Source: Syngnathus acus
Taxonomy: Eukaryota; Chordata; Actinopteri; Syngnathiformes; Syngnathidae
Reading direction: 5' to 3'
DNA: 64,000 nt
Assembly: GCF_901709675.1 (NCBI RefSeq)
Contig: NC_051108.1
Span: 5,614,631-5,678,630 of the forward strand
The position numbers and the translations under genes were made by a program. Positions 22,835 through 39,030 of this stretch are shown piece by piece. A model generated the notes under the pieces. That model saw nothing but the letters and a program-made list of their open reading frames with translations. It was not told the DNA's origin and ran no database searches. Each line of letters opens with the position of its first letter. Positions within the stretch are counted from its first letter, which is position 1.

Positions 22835-24407
22835 ATAAAAACAGTTTATTGTAAAAAAAAAAAATTGTTTGAAAATTTATTTCGCATCAAAATGATCTGG
22901 ATTTGGACATCCTATTTTTTTGCTGTTCAAGATCAAATCTGTCTGATTTTCATGCCGGTTTTCAAAACAATACCCTGATCCAGATTGACAAAAAAAAAAA
23001 ATCACAGTGCGTTCAAAAGAAAAAGACAATACAGAGCGGGGTCAGGCTGCAGCAGCACAAAAAAATAAAAATACAGTACCCAAAACCCTAGAGTGCATCG
23101 TGACATTAAGTGGTGTATCTCCTAAATATTTTTTTCTGGACACAAACCATTGTCTCTCAATGGTTGCTATTTTTATGAACAGTAAGAGCATTCTGTGCAC
23201 ACGCGCGCACACTCACGCACAAACTTTAAATATATTTATCATTGAGCACATTCAAGTAAAAAGACAGAAAGGGGTTTTCCATGTGAAACAATGCTGTATC
23301 TCTTGCCGGAATAATTACACTTAAAGTGGGCACTCTTCCTTTGAGTGCAATGCATTTGCTCCTTAATAAATGATTTATAAATATAAAGCTCATTCGCTTC
23401 TGTGACTACAGTGCAATGAACAAAAGAAGTGAAGATGGAGTAGCACACCTTTCTGGCGTCTCTCTAACCAATATTTTTCAAATGGAGTATGATGGACAAG
23501 TTTAGCCCTGAACATGGACCTGTAAATGTACAAGGGCAGGCTACACTGCAAGGATTTCAACAGTGATGGAGTAAGTGGGCTCACAGATCATCTTTAAGTC
23601 ATACTTTTACCTCTTGACAACAAAAGTTGTTTTTCACCTTTTCACTGGGCTTTTCACTATTAAGTGCTGCTATTTTTATCATGCATGAAGTCTTCCCAAA
23701 AAGGCCTTTATCTGAGAAAGTGCCTAGAAAATTACTTTTGTTCCAGCCTCTGGGAAATACTTTGTTTTTTTATTTAGTAAACGAGTTTAACTTCTTACCA
23801 AAAAACTTCCACAAGCAGATTCTCTGCAGATATAGTTTTCTGCACCATAAGGCGCACTTAAAAGTCTAATTTTCTGAAAAACTAAAGGTATGCCTTTTTA
23901 ATAAGGTGCGCCTATTGTGTGGATCGAATTCCAAAATCACAAGGATGTAACATGTAGGCGTAATAAATCAAGTCGTTTTTCAACTTGTAATACAAACTCT
24001 ACACAGGAAGGCCGGCGCCAGAATCGTCATTTCGAATTTTAAAATGTCTTTCTTTATGATGATGACGATGATGATGAGTATTATTATTATTATTATTATT
24101 ATTATTGTTATTAGGACTCGCAGATAGTTTCAAATATTCAGTTCTAGTATTTTAAAACCATGTGCACAATTCATGGGGATGATTGCTTATTTGATTTTAT
24201 GAGAAATAAGTGATTATTTAAAACAATTCTGACAGTTTTGTTTGGGAAATCGTTAAAAAAAATCCATAAAAGTGTTGTTCGAATATTTTAAATATTGAGA
24301 AGCTAGCAGCCAGCAAGCCTTTCAGGTCCAGGTCTTGTACTCCTGGTCTTTGAGATGTACATGATGGGTGCAAAATCTTTTAGATGAAAGCCAGTTTCTC
24401 CGTTCAT

Positions 24408-24420
24408 CCACTAGGTGGCG
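24408..24420 (+). promoter_or_regulatory. CTCF-like motif upstream of map3k7
   Basis: CCACTAGGTGGCG is a strong by-eye match to the CTCF core. It lies between epha7 and map3k7, about 750 bp upstream of the map3k7 ATG, in the same orientation as the motif at 4663. Confidence 0.5.
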
Positions 24421-25167
24421 TAGTGACCGCACACCTTTATTCATTCAGTTCTGCAAAAAGATGCATATTAAAATCACTGAAGGACAAATTTAATACCAAC
24501 TTTTTAAAATAAAACCTTCTAGAGACGGAACCAGACGCTATTTTTTTCTTAGGAAAGTTTACCTCTTTTGAAGGACAGAATAAAAAACTTGGGTTCTGTG
24601 TCTTGGGGAAGAAATAGAACTGCGCACTTGCACTCACTTCCTGGTGTATCATTTCCTGCGAAGAATAAAAATACACTTACCAGTCCTGCTAGACAAGTTA
24701 TATCTAGCTCTTGGTAGGACAGTAAAATACCATCTTATTTCAAGGTCGTTACCGTTCATGTTTTTGTTCATGAATTTACCTCCATGTCCAGACGGCCGGT
24801 GCATGGTGAGCAAATAAGCCCCGGTATGTAGTATTAGCATCCAGGCCAGCAGCTACACTGTGTGTAAAGCCATCTAATGAACTCTAGGCCTCAGTTTACT
24901 TGTTAACTATGGTATGACTAACTACAAGTTCACCCTGTAACAGTGATGGTGAAGGTTAGTTTGTCGTAAAGTGTTTCGTCACAGTTATAGTTAGGCCTGG
25001 TCAAATTGTTTTTACGGTTGACAAGTTGCTGGTTTGCGTCTAACATATAACTCAATTGCACAATACCGGCACTGTTGTGTTTCAAATATCTGCACATAAC
25101 ATTAATGATTTTATTGTCTGTTCTATTATGTTTCTTCTTTAACATAAGGTAACTGACGTGAGCTAGT

Positions 25168-30690
<5,523 letters not shown>

Positions 30691-31639
30691 TATGTGCTCG
30701 CCGACATCTGACATAAACACAAGCGCGTGTATGTGCACGCACGTAAAAAACACAAACGCCAGTGCAGTCCAGTCCCGTCGTGCTGGTGTACCCTGCGTGT
30801 CACACTGTCATGTCTGCCGCTGTCCTGCAGGAAGGTGTCTTCTGTACATATATTTGCACATAGTCACAGTGTGACTGCAGACCAAACAATCACTGCATTG
30901 GTGTGGAGTTTGCTTCTATTGCAGCTGAGTGTGACAGCATGTTGGTGAGGGCGCTTCGTGTATTTTACATGTTGCCCTCGGGGGGGCCTTCTTGGCACAC
31001 CAGTCGATGTTTTTTTCATTCCTTAGCATTCTCTGGCACCCTTCTAGCAGCCGATGGTGAGATCATCCTCAAGAATGTGAGGGGGGGGCGGGGAAGAAAG
31101 GAAAACTGTTCTTCAGCGACATGAGTGTGTGCAGAATTGATGAAATGTGGAGGATAATTGGAGACTGTCTTTCGAAGTGTGTGTGTAAACCATTATGCAA
31201 ATGTACACCGCAAAGTATCAGTGTAGTCATAATCAGCCTCCCCTTTTCCATCAGTGCTATTATCCCGGGCAGAGACCATGATTAATTCTTCCAGTGAGTT
31301 GAAATTAGGGATTTGGTTCAGATTGTTTCTTACTCATCTTTTACGTTCCTCAGAGGAAGAACAACTTCTGAACAATCTCTTCATGTGCACATGGATGCAA
31401 AAATAACACAATAAGCTTTCAAAGCAAATGCTGTGGATTCCACATTTAACACTTTTTTTTTTGTATTTGACCTAAGTGCTGTTTTGACTCAATGTTTTTT
31501 TTGTCTTTTCCTTTTCTTAGTCGTCATTTGGTTTATGACATTTTATGGGGTGTGGGAAGTTTAATTTTAAAGCTTTAATTTTAATATAAAGCTCATAAAG
31601 GCCCATATATGAAGGTTTTTTAGTTCACTTGTTGCCTTA

Positions 31640-31963
31640 CAGGGGTGTCAAACTCATTTTTGTCACGGGCCGCATCATAGTCATAGTTTCCCTCAGCGGG
31701 CCATTATGACTGTCTTCTATATACATAAAGTATAGGCTACACAACAAACTAATAAATAATTTTGAAATCTAGTAAAAATAGTTCAAATATTTTAAAAAGA
31801 TGAGTAGTAATAATAATTGCTAGCAATGTCTCTATTTTTTAAAAATGAAGACAATTTGTAAATTTAGTAATGACACAAGGTCAATGCAAAATTTGTCTGT
31901 CGGCCACATAACATGATGTGGCGGGCCGTTTCTGGCCCCCGGGCTTTGAGTTTGACACCTATG
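31640..31963 (+). mobile_element. hAT-like MITE
   Basis: Starts CAGGGGTGTCAAACTC and ends GAGTTTGACACCTATG. It contains the family words CGGGCCGCATCATAGTCATAG and GTGGCGGGCCGTTTCTGGCC. CCTTA lies on both sides. Confidence 0.75.
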
Positions 31964-31971
31964 CCTTAGAA

Positions 31972-32129
31972 CATGGGTAGGCAACTCCGGTCCTATGTTT
32001 TTTATGTCTCCCTGTGGCAACACACCTCATTCAGATTGTCCGATAATTAGCATTAGTGTGTTGCAATAGGGAGACGTAAAAAAATCATGGAGGACAACGG
32101 CCATCGAGGACCAGCGTTTCCTACCCATG
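31972..32129. mobile_element. Second, different hAT-type MITE with perfect 8-bp target duplication
   Basis: Starts CATGGGTAGGCAACTCCGGT and ends CGTTTCCTACCCATG; the termini are inverted repeats. CCTTAGAA is present exactly at 31964-31971 and 32130-32137, the 8-bp duplication typical of hAT transposons. Confidence 0.75.
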
Positions 32130-32538
32130 CCTTAGAAGTGCTTGACTTGTTTTATGACCATTCGTGGAAATGACAAAAAGACAACGTAATGTACATTGGA
32201 TGACACAGATTGTGACGCAATGAAATATTTTCCCCATGCTCTGCACCCAAAAATTAGGAAATTGTACTTCTAAGTACTTTGTTCAAATTCTACAAATTCA
32301 TGTCCCTTCAGTATTTTTGCACAATCACAGTTTTGTCTTTCAAGCACAAGTGAGTAATCACAATTTGAAAGACTTGGCAAGTCATTTTTAAGAAATATAT
32401 GTATTTTTTTCATGGGTATCTAAGAAAGTTAAAAGCTTTTTGTGTCATGATTTTTTTTTTTTTTGTCAATTTATTTTACATTCACGCAGGTCCTCAACAC
32501 CTTACAATGTGTGGTTTGGGTGACAGTGAGATGTCAGA

Positions 32539-32544
32539 AATAAA
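32539..32544 (+). terminator. map3k7 distal poly(A) signal candidate
   Basis: AATAAA about 1.85 kb after the stop; another lies near 32577. If used, the 3' UTR contains two hAT-type MITEs at 31640-32129. Confidence 0.3.
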
Positions 32545-33029
32545 CTGAATTGTGGAAAATGTTTTAGCTGTGGAAAATAAAATGCATTATTATTGTTTAT
32601 GTCAATCAAGTCCAGGTAGGGCTGCTCAATTCATCAAATTTAATCATAATCACGATCTTGGCTCCAGACGATCTCAAAATTCATATAATCGAGGACAAAC
32701 GATGCATACACCATAATTCGGTACCAATTTATTATTGTAAATTGTGATTACATGCAAACAAAAGATTTGACAGTATAGAGTCTATACTCTATAATCTTTC
32801 TATACTATAGACTTTGCCTGAAAATGTAATGCTTTTCTTTCAGAAATGTGCGAGTGAAACCGTGTTAAAATGTACCAAAAAATGAAATCTATTTTTTGCT
32901 TGGCTGTGTGCTGGGCACCTCTGATCCTAGATTCGCCCCTGCTTTGAGTCTTCACAAATCAATCACGTTGCCACATTCAATATGGCGGTAAGGTTTACGT
33001 AACTATTTTGTGTCAAGATATTATCTAGT

Positions 33030-33437
33030 TATATGTCCATGGACAAGTACACTTAAAGCCTTTCGCGACGCCAAGTACAGTGTTGAGCTGACGATGTTGT
33101 GAATGAACGAAAACGAGTGACGTCGACGGACGAATGTCAACAATGCGGCGATCGAGAGTAGGCGTTCCAGTCGAGTGTAACCAACAGCGGGAGACAGACT
33201 TGCGCTCCGTGCAGAAACACTGCAAACGTAATCCACGTAATCATAGCAGAAACAACAGGGAAGAAAATCACGGACATGTTTTTTAGAAGGTGAGACGAAT
33301 CAAACCCAATTGTAGCCACTGAAGCAAAAAGTCGAAAATTGCAGTCGGGAGGATTTAAATAGAGCAAAGCAATCCATCATGTGAAAGAACTTGATTGTGA
33401 AACGGATACGAGGATTTGATCGAGAAGGAAGAACACG
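33030..33437 (+). promoter_or_regulatory. Putative bach2 promoter and untranslated first exon
   Basis: A stretch with many CpGs (GACGTCGACGGACG, GCGGCGATCGAG) in an AT-rich background, ending in a good donor GAACACG/GTAAGC at 33437. Its position upstream of the bach2 ATG exon, which needs an upstream leader, makes it the best candidate. No coding potential is required. Speculative without transcripts. Confidence 0.35.
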
Positions 33438-34559
33438 GTAAGCAGCCATGCACACTTTCTGGCGTCTTTGTCACACTTCGACTACTATCTGCTGTGTAAT
33501 TTTAATTTCCTTTGTTACAATCGAAACATAAGTAATCGGTGTAATGAGTTACAAACAAACAATCTAAGACACGTAAAATATAATTGGTGGAAGAACGTTA
33601 CTATAATCTTGAAGGTGGTGAAATGATTGGGTTGGCTGGCTCATAACGACAAACCCGAACCACATCCTGTTGTGTATTGAGTCAGCGTTGTGTATTTTCT
33701 GCGATTGTGCATAATAGCGGATCAAGTGTATTTACTCCACGGGGGGAAACATTTAAAGACCACTGACACCCACCCCACCCCCATGTTGCAAACACACCCT
33801 AGTCACAATTTCCCAGGTTATAATACTGTTGTGATGATTAGTTGGAGTATGAATACGATATATGCAGGATTGGTTTCTTTAGAAGCCGACGATCATTTAA
33901 CATGATGACAATTTTGCATACTATTATCATATTCCTTTTGCGTTCTAAAGACACTCATTTTATTCTGAGCCGATTTGGTTTATACATGGACTGCGGTTGC
34001 TCGTATTTGCTCCTACAGCCATGCGCTGTTTCTTTTTCTTCACCAAAAATAATTTCACGTGTTTTAAAGATCTAATTTAATTTTGAAAAATTTTATGCGC
34101 CTTGTATTGTTTACGTGAGTAGGTCCTGAAGGCTTAGTGAGCTAGCCCCTTTTATTGTGTGTGTGTGTGTAAAGGGGGGGGGGGGGGGTCCCTAATTTTA
34201 AATAAAAATCAACAATAAATGCAGGCGTGAAACAATCAAACATGTTCTAAATTTAAATAATATTCATCAGCATAATTAAAGATATATATTATATTGAATT
34301 ACATCACAGTATTTAATAGATATTTTATAGGAATGCTATTTCTCTGCTTTGCTCTCTTATATGTTTCCCGGAAATATAACGTGCCCTAAGAAAATATTTA
34401 GCAGAATTTCTACGTTTATTTAAGTATTTGTTTAGTCCCACGATTGACTCGTTGATGAGGTAATAATACAGCATTTTAGAATCGGCGTAGACATACAGTA
34501 AGGTATGCGCCTCTTTGTCTGCTGAGCGTGCTACGTAAAGCAGCATCAGCCATCAATCT

Positions 34560-34562
<3 letters not shown>

Positions 34563-34618
<56 letters not shown>
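34563..34618. repeat. (CT)n microsatellite
   Basis: About 28 uninterrupted CT units. Confidence 0.95.
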
Positions 34619-34621
<3 letters not shown>

Positions 34622-35649
34622 CGTATATAGTTTGTTGTCGCTGGTTTTCCAAGCTTTTCTCATTTTTGTTATGTTCAAACTATAATGCAATAGAAACTGG
34701 TCGATTCGCTACATTGTTCGAATTCCAAACAAATGTTCCTTAATGGCTTCAGTTATGATGGATACGTTCCGTTCCAGAATCAAACCATTACATGATTAAT
34801 CAATATGAACATATTGTATTGAGCAGGCTGACCAGAGAAACATGTTTTATTTGCATCAGAGACCAAAATGACCTAAAGTGCAGGGCCATGTCAACATTGC
34901 AGAAGATAAACCTTTTTTTTTTTTTTTTTTACTGTAATTTCAAGTGATTTACAGTAGATCTAAAATCTCTGTATACATTCACTGATCACATGAATCATAT
35001 ACATTTTGCATACATCTGAAAGAACACTCCTCTCAATCGTGTGTATTCTAAACTTTACTAGTATTTCTCTCTGCTTACCCATGATGCACCTCTCTTCATC
35101 TCCAGGCTGTTAAAGGCAGTGAAAGAGACCATTGTTCTGTCACTCTGAGGCAAGAACGCTGCACTTCTGACACAGGGTGGGAGAAAATCCCATTGTACCC
35201 CTGGAACATGCTTGAATCTTGGATGAATGTGGTATTCTCTCTTCATCCGTGGCAGAGAACATCAGACTGTTTGTGTTTAAATTAACGCTGAGCCTTAATA
35301 GGAAGAAAATATCTTTTGCATATATGCCCACCCCCCACCCCACATACACAGTTCAAATAGTACAGTGGAAAACGCTTCAACAAAGCAAACAAATGATAAA
35401 AAGTTTTACTTCTCATTCTCGTTGCTATTTTTCCCAGAGCATGAATCCTTCATGCATTTTCACAACAGTACAGTCAATGTGCATGAGAATATTTGATTCT
35501 CTCTACTCTCAGGTTCCAGGCTAGCTAAAATTCTAATAGCTCTGCGTCTTCCTGATCCAATGACCGTGTCTACAGCCCTATCAGTCAACTGCGAGTCTAA
35601 TTTTAACCTCGCTGTAATGTATCATGTCACCCCATGCCATGTTGTTCAT

Positions 35650-35894
35650 TTGTTTGACTCGAGGCTTTTTTTTTTTTAGGAGACTCTCGGGTAGCTCTGA
35701 TAATGATGATAATTATGATAACGATGATAATTTGTGCACTAAGAAGAAAACTAGCATGTAAAATGTTTCAATATAGTACTTTGTTTGACTAAAAGCTTTT
35801 TTTTTAGGAGACTCTCGGGTAGTTCTGATAATGATGATAATTATGATAATTTGTGCACTAAGAAGAAAACTAGCATGTAAAATGTTTCAATATA
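35650..35894. repeat. Two-copy tandem duplication, 131-bp period
   Basis: Both units run from TTGTTTGACT through a T-run, GGAGACTCTCGGGTAG, a GATAAT-rich tract and GAAAACTAGCATGTAAAATG to CAATATA. They differ mainly by a short indel in the GATGAT tract and in T-run length. Confidence 0.85.
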
Positions 35895-36623
35895 CTGCAT
35901 AAACAAACTATTGTCCACACACACACACCAGTTTACAGCGCTGCATATTTTTCCATGTTAAAAATCAATTTTAATAGGAATAGTTTAGAACAAATATTTT
36001 TCTAAACTTTTTGCAGAGGCCATTTTTTTTTTAATATCTCAGTTAAGTACAGGGTGTCTATAAAGTACATAGTAAATATAAATGACGCTTCTGCAATTTG
36101 TGTGATAAGACCATCCAAAGAATATCCCCAAAAATAATATAAATGAATAAAATAGATAGAAAACCCAGAAAATTTGTTAATTTCGACAGGAAACACTTGG
36201 ACTGAGACCCTCAGGTTGTTTTTGACACAATGCAGCAGTTAGTGACGGGCAGCCAGTATGTTGACCGCCATCTTTTCTTCTGCAATAAGCATACTAGAGT
36301 TGAATGAGCATCTCATCCGATTCAACTGTTGGAAGACTGGTATGGAAATGTTGACACAGAGTTGAGCGCAGCTCCAGAAACTTGTGGAATCCCCCGGAGA
36401 AGATCTTGGGCGGGAGACTGACTTGTAGTCTTGGAATGCACTCGGAAGAATCAGACTTATTGACTGAACTTGCTCAACCCTGATAAGCTCCTCCTCTTCC
36501 ACTACTTCTCACCTTTTTTCTCGGGGTGTCAAACTGTTGTGTGCCCTTTGTGAGTGTGTGATGGAATACCACGGGAGGTGCGGAATTATTATTTCACATG
36601 GAACTAATTGATTTTCTATTGAT

Positions 36624-37020
36624 TAGGTGTCAAACGTAAGGCCCGGGAGCCAGAGATGGCCCGCCACGTTATTTTATGTGGCCCGCAAAGACAAATTCTG
36701 CATCGACTTTATGTGTCACTACTACCGTATTTTCCGCACTATAAGGCGCAACTAAAAACCTCAAATTTTCTGAAAAGCCGACAGTGCACCTTATACAGTA
36801 TATGGACCAATATTGAGGCACTACAGCAGGCGTGTCCAAATATATGGACTTATATATGGACAAAGTTTTAAAATAGGCCATTCATTGAAGGTGCGCCTTA
36901 TAATCCGGTGCGCCTTATAGTGCGGAAAATACGGTAAATTAAAAAAAATTAGTTCTTTTAAAAAAAATGGAGACATTACTACCAATTTCAATTACCATTC
37001 TTTTTAAAAAAAAATATTTT
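36624..37020 (+). mobile_element. hAT-like MITE interrupted by a TA MITE
   Basis: The hAT-like start AGGTGTCAAACGTAAGGCCC runs to CACTAC at 36722; the family interior resumes after 36936. The interruption is the element at 36725-36934. Confidence 0.7.
36725..36934. mobile_element. CCGTATTTTCC-type TA MITE, nested copy
   Basis: Starts CCGTATTTTCCGCACTATAA and ends with its reverse complement (TTATAGTGCGGAAAATACGG), flanked by TA (36723-36724, 36935-36936). 210 bp and clearly non-autonomous. Confidence 0.85.
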
Positions 37021-39030
37021 AACCCGTTTGTAACTTGAAATTGTGTCATTTGACCACTAATATGAATGCAAGTTTTTATATCGTGGGCGGGATGGAAAGT
37101 CATGCCACTATTGACAGTCTTTGAATATGTAAACATTACTGACAATATCATTCAATAATTGTTTTCAAGCTAGGTTGGATGAAATGTTAAACTTGACGTA
37201 ACTATTCCAGCCCACCACTTAATTCAAGCAGAGGATGACATGTCAACAAGGAATGTGGAATGTGGTGCGCCCACAGAGACACAGCATTAAACATAGTGTA
37301 TGCATACAGCCAACATCTGTAGACATCTAGAAAGGGTGTAACGTGGCTAGTTTGGGGTCGTGGAATGTTGGACCTAATTTTGACGCTTTCTATTGCACAA
37401 GTCACATTTTTAATGAGAGAAAATTTTTCTCAGAATAACAAAATAATGACAGAATAAGCCTCTGCCATAAAGTGGACATTTGTGGTGATCGTAGTGATTC
37501 AGCACTCATACATTTGCCGTTTTACGTGGGCTATGCCTCTGCGTCAGCTATTTGCATAAAACTTTCCATTTGTTTTTTTTAATGCAGATTTCATGTTTTT
37601 CTTGTCTGTTTCGCATATTTTTCAGTCCCTTGTCATGTTCAATCATTGTCTCAATAACTCCAAGAAATTAGTGTTCACTTGGTCTACAAAGGATTTTTTT
37701 TTTTACTTGCATATCAAAATTTAGAAACACCAAACATGATTTTAGGCTGACGTCATGTGAAAGTCAAAATGAATCATATTGACTCATACCAGCATGGTGA
37801 GAAAAGGGGGGGGAGCTAATAAAAATATAAATGAGCAATTTCTTTTTTTTTGCAAGATTATTCAACATCATTTTAAAAACCGAAACATCAAAGTCATACT
37901 TGAATATATTTATTGAATGGATTTCATTCCCATACCAAATGACAGAGGCCAAGCAGTGAAGCAAGAGACATTTGAAACAGTCAGTCCAGTCTATAGATAA
38001 CACTGTTTCTATCACATGTGCAGCGTGTTACCATATAAGACAGCAATATGACTCACCTTACTCACTGACCTACTATGTGGGAAGTCATGATTCATGCAAG
38101 CTGCATTTAAGATGGCGGGGGCCTAAAATAGTCTCAAATGTCGTCATACAAACACATGCGCGCGCACACACATGTTCCTACCTTGCTTGTTCACTCACCC
38201 ACACTCAGACATTGATAGGTGCAGCGTGTTAGTAAGAAATATGATGTTACTGTAAAGAGGGGAATATTAAGATGACTGGATGCATACTGAAATCTTTTTG
38301 AGGTAATGAAAAAACGTGTGCTTGTAGCTGATTTGTTCCTGACCTGATTGACAATGTTATTTTTATTTGAGTATGGCTGTATGTTGTCACGATCTGTCAC
38401 TGATTTCAGTCTTCATGTCTTGCCTTAGCCTCAAGGATTTCGATATTTTATTTGATCAATACCAGTATCGACCATATTAATCACACTGAGATTACATCAC
38501 AGATGTAAAAAAAAAAAAAAAGATCCTTACCATTTTTTTGGGTGGTGGGAGCGAGAGAATCAAACCATATCAATAATTAAGATATGGGAGCCAGATAATC
38601 AAATCATGTCAATAATTAATCTAAATCAATAATTAATTATGACACAATGACAGCATCATGAAACGTGTCTTATATGTGATTTTATACAACCAAAGAATAT
38701 CATTATTTAACATATGGTATTAATTTATTACTATGTCCATACTGTCAACTGAAATAATAAAGAGAAATATATGAATAAAATGTAAATATAAATAGTAATA
38801 GAAGGCATTTTGTTGTGAAGTTAGCCTATTTTGAGAACTGTCAGGACTGAATGACCTCATACAGGTGGATTTTTTTCCCCCCCCAATATAATTTATAACA
38901 ACTGCCATGTTTTAATTCCCTCTAAACATTTTTCGTCCATTATTTGATTATACAGTACAATATTGAGAAGTTTACAGGTGATATGCTTGTTAAATAAACT
39001 CATCCCTTCTGTTTTCAGATTGTAAGCGGA

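Larger units (their letters stand above)
20843..25167 (+). other. epha7 3' UTR to map3k7 promoter spacer
   Basis: 4.3 kb without a recognised gene. It holds AT-rich probable epha7 3' UTR, a palindromic mini-repeat (21893-21957), a 364-bp teleost interspersed repeat (22471-22834) with a diverged fragment near 23990-24030, degraded TAAGGCGCAC sequence near 23848-23915, a (TTA)n stretch at 24080-24110 and a CTCF-like site at 24408. The map3k7 promoter must lie in the last few hundred bases. Confidence 0.5.
30691..39030 (+). other. map3k7 3' UTR, spacer, and bach2 leader region
   Basis: 8.3 kb without recognised coding exons. It contains map3k7 3' UTR, a pair of adjoining MITEs (31640-32129), a CpG-containing probable promoter/first exon (about 33030-33437), a long CT microsatellite (34563-34618), a poly-G run near 34175, a less repetitive block (35100-35340), a tandem duplication (35650-35894) and a nested MITE (36624-37020). 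The second half probably lies in an intron of bach2, since its ATG exon has an acceptor just upstream (ending 39018). Confidence 0.45.

Noticed and set aside
34528-34743. 71-codon frame through the CT repeat
   Set aside because: Ser-Leu repeats come from the (CT)n microsatellite.
38191-38908. Several short frames upstream of bach2
   Set aside because: AT-rich sequence with no domain, codon or splice evidence; probably intronic.
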